From positions 68,485-132,484 of the forward strand of contig JAEZSE010000023.1 of NCBI GenBank assembly GCA_023421955.1: 64,000 nucleotides of DNA, written 5' to 3'. The notes under the pieces were generated by a model. It was given only the letters and a program-made list of their open reading frames with translations. It had not been told where the DNA came from and made no database searches. Origin of the DNA: Bacillota bacterium. GTDB lineage: Bacteria; Bacillota; Clostridia; Christensenellales; UMGS416. Shown in pieces: positions 43,002-51,277 of the stretch (position 1 is the first letter of the stretch; each line of letters starts with the position of its first letter). The position numbers and the translations under genes are program-made.

Positions 43002-43502
43002 TTACACCTTCCTGTCCAGCAGCTTCCGTGGTGAAACGGGAGGGCTTTGAATACTGCCGCCCTGCCCGTATGTGTTTCCCGTCTTCTGGTTGCTGGCCGT
43101 ATTGAGCATGAATTGCACATAGTCCATGTTCATCTGCAACAGTTTCATGTTGACCTCGTTGTGCTTCATCTGCCGCTCGATGAGCCCGGTCAACTCCTCC
43201 CGGACCCGCAAGAGCGCCTCTCGCTGGCTGCCTTCCGCTTCCTCAATGATCAATGACATCCTGACCTGGGTTTCCGGCAGGCCCATGGCTTGCGCAAGCT
43301 CCCGCACGCAGCGGCTCTGGCGTTTCTCCACACCTTTGATCAAGCCCAGCACCGTCTTCTCCTCTTCCACAATGCCATGCAGGGCATCGGCATCGCCGAC
43401 AGTGATGGCTTTGGTCTTCCGCTCCGACAACTCTACAAGCGCCGCCTGATGGCCGCGCTGCTCCTCAAGGATGGCGATGAGGTCGTTCAGGATGGGTTCC
43501 AT
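43002..43502 (-). CDS. flgN: Flagellar export chaperone FlgN
   Basis: A 166-residue, largely helical, acidic-and-basic protein of the FlgN family: 'LNDLIAILEEQRGHQAALVELSERKTKAITVGDADALHGIVEEEKTVLGLIKGVEKRQSR' and a long second helix ending 'VNMKLLQMNMDYVQFMLN'. It chaperones FlgK and FlgL for export. The disordered tail ('NTYGQGGSIQSPPVSP') is typical. The position between flgM and flgK supports it. Confidence 0.88.
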   Translation of the reverse strand: MEPILNDLIAILEEQRGHQAALVELSERKTKAITVGDADALHGIVEEEKTVLGLIKGVEKRQSRCVRELAQAMGLPETQVRMSLIIEEAEGSQREALLRVREELTGLIERQMKHNEVNMKLLQMNMDYVQFMLNTASNQKTGNTYGQGGSIQSPPVSPRKLLDRKV

Positions 43503-43540
43503 GGTGCCTCCATTCAGGGGGGTGCCTGTGACTGGGGGGA

Positions 43541-43837
43541 TTATTCCTTCATCTCGCTGATCTCGCGGCGCAGCATGCTTTCGGCCACCTCGCGGGGGCT
43601 CACGCTGTAGGCGCCACGGGCGATCTTCCTGGACACTTCGTCCACTTTCTGCTGGTCCACCGGGTCATAGTCGCGGGCGGCTTTCAGCGCGTCCATCCAG
43701 CCCTTTGCTTCCGGCGACAGCGCCACGTTGTCAGCGCCTCCGGTGGCTGCTGCCTGCTCCACGGAGCCTGTGCGCACTTTGCCGGCATTGCCGTAACGCT
43801 GGATCAGTATCTGAGTGTTGATGTCATTGATTCTCAT
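43541..43837 (-). CDS. flgM: Anti-sigma-28 factor FlgM
   Basis: A 98-residue protein: 'MRINDINTQILIQRYGN', then 'DNVALSPEAKGWMDALKAARDYDPVDQQKVDEVSRKIARGAYSVSPREVAESMLRREI' with the FlgM signature ('V.LS..A', 'R...V..IK..I..G.Y.V....vA..ml'). It binds SigD until the hook is finished and FlgM is exported. It lies in the operon read from the SigD promoter at 45817–45844, giving feedback. Confidence 0.92.
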   Translation of the reverse strand: MRINDINTQILIQRYGNAGKVRTGSVEQAAATGGADNVALSPEAKGWMDALKAARDYDPVDQQKVDEVSRKIARGAYSVSPREVAESMLRREISEMKE

Positions 43838-43861
43838 GGTGATATCCTCCGGTCTTTCGGA

Positions 43862-44269
43862 CTATACTTCCTTGATGTGCATCCGGTTTTTTCCGTCAGT
43901 GCTTTCGGGCTTCTGCGGTGCGGCACTGGCGGCCATCGCGTTTTTGGTGGAGTTCAAGTCCTGCATCAGGTTGCCCTTGCACTTGTCGCAATAACGCCCC
44001 GACAGGATTGCCGTGCCGCACTTCAGGCAGGTGATGGCAGCGCCATCGCTGCTAAGGAGCGCAATGCGGCCTTCGCGGATCAGATACAGGATGGACTTTT
44101 CATCCACGCCGGTTTCCTGGGCAACCGTCATCACATTGGCGCTGCGATCCCGGTCCAGGTAGTTTCGCACCAGGATATATTTCTGATCCAGTTGTTCAGC
44201 GCATGTGGGGCACAGGGAGCTGAATCCCCGGAATGCTTTTCTGCAAAACCTGCAGCTTTTGATGTCCAT
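43862..44269 (-). CDS. Flagellar operon zinc-ribbon protein (YvyF-like)
   Basis: A 135-residue protein with an N-terminal zinc ribbon 'CRFCRKAFRGFSSLCPTCAEQL', a helix–turn–helix-like middle ('RSANVMTVAQETGVDEKSILYLIREGRIAL') and a second ribbon 'CLKCGTAILSGRYCDKC'. This matches the YvyF/TIGR03826 family placed before flgM in Bacillus. It may modulate flagellar gene expression; direct proof is lacking. It follows the flhP-like gene by 15 bp. Confidence 0.86.
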   Translation of the reverse strand: MDIKSCRFCRKAFRGFSSLCPTCAEQLDQKYILVRNYLDRDRSANVMTVAQETGVDEKSILYLIREGRIALLSSDGAAITCLKCGTAILSGRYCDKCKGNLMQDLNSTKNAMAASAAPQKPESTDGKNRMHIKEV

Positions 44270-44284
44270 ACTCTACGAATACTC

Positions 44285-45040
44285 CTATTCACCCAAACGA
44301 TTTGCTGTTGACTCCATCTCATCGGTCGTGCGGATTGCCGTGCCCAACACCGAGTAGGCCCGCTGCGACTCCATGAGCTTGGCAATCTCTGTGGCCATGT
44401 CCACGTTTGAGCCTTCCAACCAACCTTGTTGCACCGCCGCCCCTGCAACAGCCTGAGCCGCACCGGATCCATCTGTGGCTTGATAACGGTTGCCTCCGGC
44501 GTCCGCCAAGCCCTCCGGGTTGGGAAAGACCGCAATTTGCAGCGTTGCGAAGGCTGTGCCACCCAGGAACAAGTTGCCCTGCCCATCGGCAGCCACCTGT
44601 GAGGAATCCCCGGGGATCTGGATGGGCCTGTTGTCCGTGCCCAACACGAAATAGCCCTCTGCTGACACCAGATAATTCGTGTTGTTATATGCTGCCGACT
44701 TGAACGACCCATCGCGGGTATAATACCGCTGCCCGTCAGGGCCGGCAAGCGAGAAATAACCTGTGCCACTCACCATGAAGTCCAACGTGTTTCCGGTGAT
44801 GATGCTGGTGCCCTGATCCTGCACGCGGTGGGTGGCGCTCACCAGAGCGCCGGTGCCGTTGAGCAGTGTGCCGGCGGCCTCATCCTGCGGCTTCATCATG
44901 GCATAGAGTGTGTCGGCAAAACCAACCCTGCCGGCCTTAAACGCCGTGGTGCTGATGTTGGCCATGTTGTTGCCGATCACGTCAATGCGGGTTTGCTGCG
45001 CCCGCATGCCAGTCAGCGCGGTGTATATCGATTGGAGCAT
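44285..45040 (-). CDS. Flagellar rod protein, FlgG/FlhP-like
   Basis: A 251-residue flagellar basal-body rod/hook family protein: 'LQSIYTALTGMRAQQTRIDVIGNNMANISTTAFKAGRVGF' at the N-terminus, the central 'DFMVSGTGYFSLAGPDGQRYYTRDGSFK' and the C-terminal 'VQQGWLEGSNVDMATEIAKLMESQRAYSVLGTAIRTTDEM'. It is the second of two tandem FlgG-like genes, as with flhO–flhP in Bacillus, and would form the distal rod. It starts 2 bp before the stop of its paralogue. Confidence 0.92.
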   Translation of the reverse strand: MLQSIYTALTGMRAQQTRIDVIGNNMANISTTAFKAGRVGFADTLYAMMKPQDEAAGTLLNGTGALVSATHRVQDQGTSIITGNTLDFMVSGTGYFSLAGPDGQRYYTRDGSFKSAAYNNTNYLVSAEGYFVLGTDNRPIQIPGDSSQVAADGQGNLFLGGTAFATLQIAVFPNPEGLADAGGNRYQATDGSGAAQAVAGAAVQQGWLEGSNVDMATEIAKLMESQRAYSVLGTAIRTTDEMESTANRLGE

Positions 45041-45042
45041 CG

Positions 45043-45783
45043 CTAGACCCTTCCAATTTCATTTACGGTTTTTTGAAGCGTGTCGTTGATCATGTTGACC
45101 ATACGTTGATTGGCCTCATAATTGCGCTGCACGGTGATCATGCTGACCATCTCCACGCCCAGATCCACGTTGGAGCCCTCCAGCCAGCCCTGCTGCACCT
45201 GGCCGGTAGCGTTCATCGCCGTGAGCGGCCCGGAAAACAGGTTGTTGCCCACCTTGGTGAGCACGTTGGGGTCTGCGAAGGTGACCAGCTGAAGCCTGGC
45301 AGTGCCGCCGGCGGCAGTGGTGATATTGCCGTTTTGATCCACCAGGAAATCCTGGCTTCCAACATTGATCCGGCCATTGGTTCCCCGCACATAATAGCCT
45401 TCGGAGGTGCAAAGAAAGCCCTGCCCATCCACCTGGAAGTTGCCGTTGCGGGTGAAGCGCAGGCCTTGGGGTGTTTCCACTACAAAAAAGCCATCGCCGG
45501 CAATCGCCAGATCGGCCACGCGGCCAGTGGGCTCCATGGAGCCCTGTTCAAACCCGGTCACCACATCGTCGGCATGCACGCCGAACGTCATTTTACCGAT
45601 GCCGGAGGAGTTTTGCTCCGGGTCGTTGATGCGCCCAATCAGCACCTCGCTGAAGGAGCGGGTGAGCAGTGTGTCGCGCTTGAAGCCCGTGGTGGTCACG
45701 TTGGCCAAATTGTTGGTGAGGACATCCATCGCCTTTCTCTGGGCCAGGATACCCGACGCGGATATATAAAGGCTTCTCAGCAC
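45043..45783 (-). CDS. Flagellar rod protein, FlgF/FlhO-like
   Basis: A 246-residue paralogue of the FlhP-like protein: 'LRSLYISASGILAQRKAMDVLTNNLANVTTTGFKRDTLL', 'DLAIAGDGFFVVETPQGLRFTRNGNFQVDGQGFL' and the end 'VQQGWLEGSNVDLGVEMVSMITVQRNYEANQRMVNM'. The GTG at 45783 is preferred because family members begin at 'MLRSLY' and GGTGG lies 5 bp before it; ATG 45795 is possible. It is first in the late flagellar operon, just after a SigD promoter. Confidence 0.9.
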   Translation of the reverse strand: MLRSLYISASGILAQRKAMDVLTNNLANVTTTGFKRDTLLTRSFSEVLIGRINDPEQNSSGIGKMTFGVHADDVVTGFEQGSMEPTGRVADLAIAGDGFFVVETPQGLRFTRNGNFQVDGQGFLCTSEGYYVRGTNGRINVGSQDFLVDQNGNITTAAGGTARLQLVTFADPNVLTKVGNNLFSGPLTAMNATGQVQQGWLEGSNVDLGVEMVSMITVQRNYEANQRMVNMINDTLQKTVNEIGRV

Positions 45784-45816
45784 GTTGGCCACCATCCTTG
45801 GGTTCTTGTATATTGT

Positions 45817-45844
45817 ATATCGGAGGATGGGGGGCGGAACTTTA
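45817..45844 (-). promoter_or_regulatory. SigD promoter of the late flagellar operon
   Basis: On the minus strand TAAA (45844–45841), 16 bp and TCCGATAT (45824–45817) match the SigD consensus. It would drive flhO-like through csrA, including flgM, the SigD inhibitor. Confidence 0.75.
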
Positions 45845-45945
45845 GTTGGAATCAACTGTGATAAATGTAATAAAAAGGAAATGAGGCAAAATCTACCGGT
45901 ACAAATATATGGAGGGCTATACCAATTTTTATCAAATGTTTGACA

Positions 45946-45974
45946 AGAAAAAACCCGGTCAAGGCTGACCGGGT
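45946..45974 (-). terminator. Terminator of rpsU
   Basis: On the minus strand GACCCGGTCA(GCC)TTGACCGGGTT is followed by TTTTTTCTTG, starting only about 6 bp after the rpsU stop. It also insulates the flagellar operon from rpsU. Confidence 0.9.
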
Positions 45975-45979
45975 CTTCT

Positions 45980-46162
45980 TCACCTGGATTTCTTAGACTT
46001 TTTTCTGGCCTCAAGCGCTTTCAGCTTGCGGCGCACGCTGGGCTTCTCATAATGCTCACGCTTGCGCACTTCCTTGAGGATGCCGGAGTTCTGGCATTTC
46101 CGCTTGAACCGTTTGAGAGCACTTTCCAGCGACTCATCTTTTCCAACACGTACTTCAGACAC
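45980..46162 (-). CDS. rpsU: 30S ribosomal protein S21
   Basis: A 60-residue basic protein: 'SEVRVGKDESLESALKRFKRKCQNSGILKEVRKREHYEKPSVRRKLK' is unmistakable S21. GTG 46162 is chosen over the longer frame because S21 begins with MSEVRV and AAAGGG lies about 9 bp upstream. It aids initiation on the 30S subunit. Confidence 0.95.
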   Translation of the reverse strand: MSEVRVGKDESLESALKRFKRKCQNSGILKEVRKREHYEKPSVRRKLKALEARKKSKKSR

Positions 46163-46189
46163 GATAACAACCCTTTCATTCAGCCACAA

Positions 46190-46605
46190 TAGCAGGCTTT
46201 GTTGATGACATGCCTCTATTATATAGTCTGATTTGCTCTTTGTCGATGGTTAATATTGATCTGTTGTTGAATATCGATCAAAAAAATTCTTCCATAACAG
46301 ATTGAACAAGAAATTGCAGTGCTCCATATGGCGCATAACACCGCCAAAAAGCGCAGGTTGAGCATACATTGACTCAATCTTGTTTACTAAAATATAGAAA
46401 ATGCCGAAAACTTACGGCTTCGGCATCCAGTTCATTTATGGTGTTCAGCTTCTTCTCTGGTTCTGTGCACTGTGCCATAGGGATGAGCAGGCGGGCCGTA
46501 GCTTTTATGGCCCATACCCGGTATTGTGATGGTTCTCTATTCTGTTGTGATTCTCCAACGGTTATGCCATAATACCCATATTGCCATATCTGACCAGACA
46601 AGGAA
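46190..46605. other. Gene-free AT-rich region with a short inverted repeat
   Basis: This stretch separates rpsU and the serine hydrolase. It holds an inverted repeat ATGCCGAA/TTCGGCAT (46401–46425) in a setting resembling a small terminator or operator. A minus-strand frame of about 117 codons stays open from 46727 to 46374, but most of it covers the hydrolase start and no ribosome site supports it. The rpsU promoter must lie at its left end; I could not place it with certainty. Confidence 0.35.
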
Positions 46606-46614
46606 GTGATTTTC

Positions 46615-48060
46615 ATGAGCAAACCTCTTCCCCGCAGCATCCCGGAGGCCAAGGGTGTGAACCCCGCAGCCGTCACTGCCTTCCTCAACCGCATGGAGGC
46701 CGAAAAGCTGGAGCTGCACGGCTTCATGATGCTGCGTGGCGGCAGCGTGGTCGCCGAAGGCTGGTGGAAGCCCTACGCCGCCCAGCGGCCCCACATGCTG
46801 TTTTCACTGAGCAAGAGCTTCACCAGCACCGCCGTGGGCTTCGCAGTGACCGAGGGGCTGCTTGCTGTGGACGACCCGGTGCTGAAATTCTTCCCTGAGG
46901 AAGCGCCGGAGGAGCCGGGCCGTCACTGGGCTGAAATGAAAGTGCGCCACCTGCTGAGCATGAGCACCGGCCACGCAGTGGATACCACGGGCTTCATGAT
47001 GCGCCGCCGTGACGGCAACTGGGTGAATGGCTTTTTGAGCAGGCCGGTGAAGCACAAGCCCGGCACCCACTTCCTTTACAACACCGGCGCGACCTATATG
47101 CTCTCAGTGATCGTGCAGAGGCTCACCGGCCAGCGGGTGCTGGATTACCTCACGCCCCGGCTGTTCGAGCCGCTGGGCATTGAGGGCGCGGCATGGGATC
47201 AGTGCCCCATGGGTTATGACACCGGCGGGTTTGGCCTTTCGATCAAGACTGAGGACATTGCGCGCTTTGGCCAGTTCCTGTTGCAGCGCGGCATGTGGGA
47301 GGGCAAGCAACTGCTTCCCTCTTCGTGGATTGACGAAGCCACCGCCAAGCATGTGGATAACAGCGCAACACACGGCAACTCAGACTGGGGTATGGGTTAT
47401 GGTTACCAGTTCTGGCGGTGCATCCCCGAAGGCGTCTATCGCGGCGACGGCGCGTTCGGCCAGTTCTGCGTGGTGGCGCCGAAGCTGGACACGGTGATTG
47501 CAATTAACAGCGGCACAAACGACATGGGGGGCGTGATGAAGGGCTTGTGGGAGCTTCTCGCCACGCTGGGAGAGCCACTGGCCGATGACGCCCAAACCCG
47601 CAAAGCCATGGAGGGAAAACTTGCAGGTCTCAAGTATGATCCGCCGGTTGCGCAGGCATTTTCGCCGGTAGAGGCTGATGTGACCGGCAAAACCTACCGG
47701 CTGGAGAGAAACCCCGACCGCCTGGCAAAGCTGGGCTTTGACTTCCACGAAAGCCACTGTGACCTGCGCCTGACCTATGGCCGGAAGACCTATACGCTCC
47801 CCTGCGGCAGGGGCCGCTGGGCCGAGGGCGAATATCCGGCGCGGGCGTTTGGCGGGCACCTTTCGCTCATGGAGAGCGCTGCCAGCTTCACCTGGCTGGA
47901 TCAAAACACGCTGGAGCTCACAGTACGCGTTGTAGGGGCGCCCTATGTGGTGACAGCAAAAGTGACGTTTGGCGGAGAAGGGCTTGAGTTTGCCCCGAGG
48001 CTGAACGTGAACATGGGCCCCACCGAGCTGCCGCCGGTGAAGGGGCAATTGGTTAAGTAG
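46615..48060 (+). CDS. Serine hydrolase (class C beta-lactamase-like)
   Basis: A 481-residue enzyme of the beta-lactamase/penicillin-binding serine hydrolase family. The N-terminal 'HGFMMLRGGSVVAEGWWKPYAAQRPHMLFSLSKSFTSTAVGFAV' contains the catalytic SxxK (SLSK, near residue 66), and 'FLYNTGATYMLSVIVQRLTG' supplies the Tyr motif. A C-terminal beta domain of about 130 residues follows ('GKTYRLERNPDRLAKLGFDF'). There is no signal peptide, so it acts in the cytosol, perhaps as an esterase or peptidase rather than on antibiotics. ATG 46615 follows AAGGAAG. Confidence 0.9.
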   Translation: MSKPLPRSIPEAKGVNPAAVTAFLNRMEAEKLELHGFMMLRGGSVVAEGWWKPYAAQRPHMLFSLSKSFTSTAVGFAVTEGLLAVDDPVLKFFPEEAPEEPGRHWAEMKVRHLLSMSTGHAVDTTGFMMRRRDGNWVNGFLSRPVKHKPGTHFLYNTGATYMLSVIVQRLTGQRVLDYLTPRLFEPLGIEGAAWDQCPMGYDTGGFGLSIKTEDIARFGQFLLQRGMWEGKQLLPSSWIDEATAKHVDNSATHGNSDWGMGYGYQFWRCIPEGVYRGDGAFGQFCVVAPKLDTVIAINSGTNDMGGVMKGLWELLATLGEPLADDAQTRKAMEGKLAGLKYDPPVAQAFSPVEADVTGKTYRLERNPDRLAKLGFDFHESHCDLRLTYGRKTYTLPCGRGRWAEGEYPARAFGGHLSLMESAASFTWLDQNTLELTVRVVGAPYVVTAKVTFGGEGLEFAPRLNVNMGPTELPPVKGQLVK

Positions 48061-48073
48061 CTGCACAAACAGG

Positions 48074-48099
48074 AAAGCCGGGCAAACTGCCCGGCTTTT
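48074..48099 (+). terminator. Terminator of the serine hydrolase
   Basis: AAAGCCGGGCA(AAC)TGCCCGGCTTTT (48074–48098) is a perfect intrinsic terminator 13 bp after the stop. Confidence 0.93.
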
Positions 48100-48141
48100 G
48101 CTTATCAAAAACCATGAACATATTGAGCGAGAGAATATGGC

Positions 48142-48262
48142 CAGAGCCGATAGCCGGTTTATCCGGCAGAGGCAACCGATAGATTGGACGGAGTAGACAG
48201 CAAAACTAGCCCACAGGCTGGAAATCTTAACTCTAGATATCCAGAAAACGAGACTAGAAGCA
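48142..48262. other. Conserved structured motif, copy B
   Basis: GCCGATAGCCGGTTTATCC (48146 onward) continues as GGCAGAGGCAACCGA and matches the core of copy A at 37376–37485 with few changes, including the closing hairpin GCCGG/CCGGC. Downstream CTGG..CCAG and ATCT/AGAT give a second hairpin, and AACGAG recurs at the end. It lies between convergent genes, so it is not an upstream leader. Confidence 0.4.
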
Positions 48263-48266
48263 AAGA

Positions 48267-48430
48267 ACCCACCCGACCGCTTCGCTTCGCTCTGCTCGGA
48301 TTTGCTCCTGTATCGGCTGCGCTGACACTACGCAAATCCGGGTAATACCCAGCGACATGCGAGGTGGGTGGGTAACGGTTCGTAAGTACGAGAACGAAAC
48401 TCGCCGAGGTTCGATAGCACCGAAGGCGAA
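48267..48430. repeat. Palindromic element with nested stems
   Basis: CCCACCC (48268–48274) pairs with GGGTGGG (48366–48372); inside, CGGATTTGC (48297–48305) pairs with GCAAATCCG (48332–48340). Smaller hairpins follow. A minus-strand frame of 74 codons crosses it and the reductase tail but shows no protein-like pattern. It looks like a repeated non-coding element or folded RNA in the 48100–48437 gap. Confidence 0.45.
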
Positions 48431-48437
48431 AGGCTGC

Positions 48438-49379
48438 TCAATCCCAGCTGCGCTTATCGTGGCTTTCGTGGCCGTCACGGCGGAGCTGCACAGCCGCGTC
48501 GGACTCGATCATGGCCTTTTTCAGCTCCGAAAGGATCTGCTCGTCCTCCTGGCTGTAGGGAGACTGGATCGCCTCATAAAGCTCGTCCATCTGCTGGGCC
48601 GAATGCATGCCCGGCACCACACAATCGAGGTTCGGGTTCTGCATCACCCAGCGGATTGCCGCCTGGTATGGCTTGCAGCTCTGCGCCCAGGCGCCCACAT
48701 TCCCCCAGTTGGCCTCGCCGGCCCAGACCATGTTCAGGTAGCCGCCTCCGCCCCCGAATGTTTTCATGCCCACCGTTCCCACGCCCCTGGCTCTGGCAAA
48801 GGGCAGCAGCTCCCGCTCCACGGCAGGGTGCAGATAGCTGTAGGGCACCATCATGACATCAAAGTCATCATATTTGGTAATCGCATGCTGCGCCATCTGC
48901 GGGGAATGGTGGCAGGAAAACGCCAGGTGGCTGCAAAACCCCTGCGACTTCAACCGCAGGAACGCCTCACGCAGCTCATCCATCACCTTGTCTTCACTCT
49001 CCGGCTGCAATTCCAGGCCCACCCACAGAAGGATATCCACATGCTCAAAACCGTAGCGCTTACGGTGGTCCTGGCAGTATTGCAGCACGTAATCTCGCGT
49101 GAGGTCTCCGCTGCGCTGCGATATGCCGTGTATCGGCCAGCACACGGTGAACTCATCACTGCGTGTCTTCATCAATTCCGCGGTGGCGTCTTCCTCCGGC
49201 TCCCATTGTACGTCCAAATAATTGACGCCCAAATCCAGCAGGTGGTTGAGCTCCTGCACGCGCCTGGTCACATCATTGTGCGAGGAAGGCCCAAAGGTGA
49301 AATGCCCGCCGGCACCGAACCGGGTCACGGTGATGCCGGTGCGGCCCAGCGTTGTGGTTTGCAGAATGGGATTGTGCAT
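48438..49379 (-). CDS. Aldo/keto reductase
   Basis: A 313-residue AKR-family protein: 'TTLGRTGITVTRFGAGGHFTFGP' at the start, 'VNYLDVQW' (the catalytic Asp region 'GxxxxDTA' is altered here), 'YGFEHVDILLWVGLELQPE' and 'AIRWVMQNPNLDCVVPGMHSAQQMDELYEAI' at the end, typical of AKR C-terminal NADP contacts. ATG 49379 has AAGGGA upstream. The usual 'DTA..Y' site reads 'DVQWEPEEDA', so redox function on a usual substrate is uncertain. Divergent orientation from the hydrolase suggests an unrelated role. Confidence 0.82.
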   Translation of the reverse strand: MHNPILQTTTLGRTGITVTRFGAGGHFTFGPSSHNDVTRRVQELNHLLDLGVNYLDVQWEPEEDATAELMKTRSDEFTVCWPIHGISQRSGDLTRDYVLQYCQDHRKRYGFEHVDILLWVGLELQPESEDKVMDELREAFLRLKSQGFCSHLAFSCHHSPQMAQHAITKYDDFDVMMVPYSYLHPAVERELLPFARARGVGTVGMKTFGGGGGYLNMVWAGEANWGNVGAWAQSCKPYQAAIRWVMQNPNLDCVVPGMHSAQQMDELYEAIQSPYSQEDEQILSELKKAMIESDAAVQLRRDGHESHDKRSWD

Positions 49380-49483
49380 GGTTTTCCCTTCCCTGCCGGG
49401 CGGTAGTGCTCCAGTACCCGGCACAACAGACATTGATCAGATCAGCAATCGATTGTTAGTTTGCTCAAGCTTGTCGAAGAAAG

Positions 49484-49515
49484 AATCCCTCCCCCACAAA
49501 AGCGGAAGAGGGATT
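49484..49515 (-). terminator. Terminator of the Gfo/Idh/MocA gene
   Basis: AATCCCTC (49484–49491) and GAGGGATT (49508–49515) pair; on the minus strand they are followed by CTTTCTTC. The stop of the oxidoreductase is about 15 bp upstream. Confidence 0.6.
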
Positions 49516-49529
49516 GGCTTGATGTATCA

Positions 49530-50609
49530 CTACATGCGGATTGCTTCGCCGGTCTTGGCCGAGCGATAAATGGCATCCAGGATCTCGGTGACTACCAGCG
49601 CCTGCTCGGGCAGCACCCGCAGGGGCGTGTCATTGACCACGGCGGAGATCCAGGTGGCCATCTCCACGTCTTCCGCCTTATTGCTGGCAGAGTCGTAGAA
49701 GGCCACGCCGCCCATCTCGGTGTCCACTTTCCTGAGCCATGTCTTGCCATAGGCCTCGCCGTTGATCCTCAGGCCGTCAAACATATCGGCTCCGCCCTTG
49801 GTGCCGCACAGCATCGTGATGGCCTCGCGGGGTTCGGCAATGTTCAGCGCCCAGGAAGACTCCAGCATGCAGGTGGCGCCATTCTTGAAGCGGATGAACC
49901 CGAAGGCCGAATCCTCCACGGTGAACTTCTCCGGATCCCAGGGACCCCAGGCATTGGCGGCGTTTTGGGTATCGGCCAGCTTGCGGAAGGCTGTGCCCAC
50001 CACCAGCTCCGGCTCATAATTGTTCATCATCCACAGCGTGAGGTCCAGCGCGTGGGTGCCGATGTCAATCAACGGGCCCCCGCCCTGCTCATATTCATTT
50101 AAAAACACGCCCCAGGTGGGCACTGCGCGGCGGCGCAGCGCGATTGCGCGGGAGTAGTAAATCTCACCGAGTTCGCCGGCATCCACCAGTTGCTTTAAGT
50201 AAAGGGAGTCCTGCCGGCAGCGGTTCTGGTAACCGATCGTCAGCTTCTTACCGGTGCGCTTGGCGGCTTCCACCATCGCGCGGGCGCCGGCCACATCCTT
50301 GGCCATTGGCTTTTCGCACATCACATGGCGGCCGGATTCCAGCGCGGCAATCGTGATCGGCGAATGGGAGCGGTTGGGGGTGAGCACATGAATGACCTCT
50401 ACCTCACCCTCCTTTTTCAGAAGCTCGGTGTAGTCCTCATACACGCGAGCGTCGGCCGTGCCGAATTTGTCCGCCGCATCCTGTGCACGCTCTTTCACGA
50501 TGTCGCAAAACGCGACCATTTCCACGTTGTCCATCCTGGAAAGCGCCGGCATGTGCTTGCCGTTGGCAATGCCGCCGCAGCCGATGATACCCACTTTCAC
50601 CTTGCGCAT
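49530..50609 (-). CDS. Gfo/Idh/MocA family oxidoreductase
   Basis: A 359-residue NAD(P)-dependent oxidoreductase. The Rossmann motif 'VKVGIIGCGGIANGKHMPALSRMDNVEMVAFCD' is at the N-terminus; 'VIHVLTPNRSHSPITIAALESGRHVMCEKPMAKD' carries the signature EKP; the C-terminal substrate domain includes 'DIGTHALDLTLWMMNN' with the catalytic Asp/His. It probably acts on a sugar or inositol. GGGAGG precedes the ATG. It is not part of an evident sugar operon, so the substrate stays open. Confidence 0.93.
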   Translation of the reverse strand: MRKVKVGIIGCGGIANGKHMPALSRMDNVEMVAFCDIVKERAQDAADKFGTADARVYEDYTELLKKEGEVEVIHVLTPNRSHSPITIAALESGRHVMCEKPMAKDVAGARAMVEAAKRTGKKLTIGYQNRCRQDSLYLKQLVDAGELGEIYYSRAIALRRRAVPTWGVFLNEYEQGGGPLIDIGTHALDLTLWMMNNYEPELVVGTAFRKLADTQNAANAWGPWDPEKFTVEDSAFGFIRFKNGATCMLESSWALNIAEPREAITMLCGTKGGADMFDGLRINGEAYGKTWLRKVDTEMGGVAFYDSASNKAEDVEMATWISAVVNDTPLRVLPEQALVVTEILDAIYRSAKTGEAIRM

Positions 50610-50693
50610 GTGGAAAAACCTCCCTATTGTTAATATACCAAATTCATATTTTAAATATCAAAACCACCGCAACAGGATGTCGCCCGTCCTACG

Positions 50694-51143
50694 TCATCGA
50701 TTCATCGGATACGATGTTTTTTCAAAACTCCATCGGGCACCGCAGTATGGGCAGGAATCCCCCGCCTTTGCAGCCAACGACACAACCCGGTTGCACCGGC
50801 TGCATGTTTTGATCGCCGAAAGGCTGCTGCCGGAAGGAGCGCTGGGAAGCCGTGAAATGCCATATACCAACAACCCGGCAACGCCAAGCCCCAAGCAAGT
50901 CATCACAATCATGAACCGGGCAATGCCATCGTTGCCCCGGGCCCTGCTCTTTCGCGCAAACAGGACAGGAAGGAAGGAATTGACATAACCGACAATCAGC
51001 ATCAGCACAACGCCGCCCCAGAAGCCAAAAGCCGACGGATACTTAGCGGTGAACTGCACCAACGACAGGAACGCGACGGACTCCGCCAAAATGAACCATT
51101 CGTACCATTTCATCGTCTTGATGGCTTTACCGATCCCAGACAT
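50694..51143 (-). CDS. Membrane protein with C-terminal zinc ribbon
   Basis: A 149-residue protein with three hydrophobic segments ('WFILAESVAFLSLVQF', 'FGFWGGVVLMLIVGYVNSFLPVLFA', 'FMIVMTCLGLGVAGLLVYGI') and a C-terminal 'CSRCNRVVSLAAKAGDSCPYCGARW' zinc ribbon facing the cytosol. The function is unknown; similar small ribbon proteins act as membrane scaffolds. ATG 51143 has AGAGGTC upstream. It is divergent from the phosphatase gene. Confidence 0.7.
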   Translation of the reverse strand: MSGIGKAIKTMKWYEWFILAESVAFLSLVQFTAKYPSAFGFWGGVVLMLIVGYVNSFLPVLFARKSRARGNDGIARFMIVMTCLGLGVAGLLVYGISRLPSAPSGSSLSAIKTCSRCNRVVSLAAKAGDSCPYCGARWSFEKTSYPMNR

Positions 51144-51277
51144 GGCAAGACCTCTGAAACAATATTGATATCCGATTAATCGAGAGTTTATCACAAGCAA
51201 TCCCGCTGGTCAAACGCCCCATTTCTGGGAGTTCGCTCAAGTATGATATAATCAAATTGAAATGAGGACGATTTGTG

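Noticed and set aside
48254..48478. Small minus-strand ORF of 74 codons
   Set aside because: Most of it covers the palindromic element and it overlaps the reductase end; the residue pattern is not protein-like.
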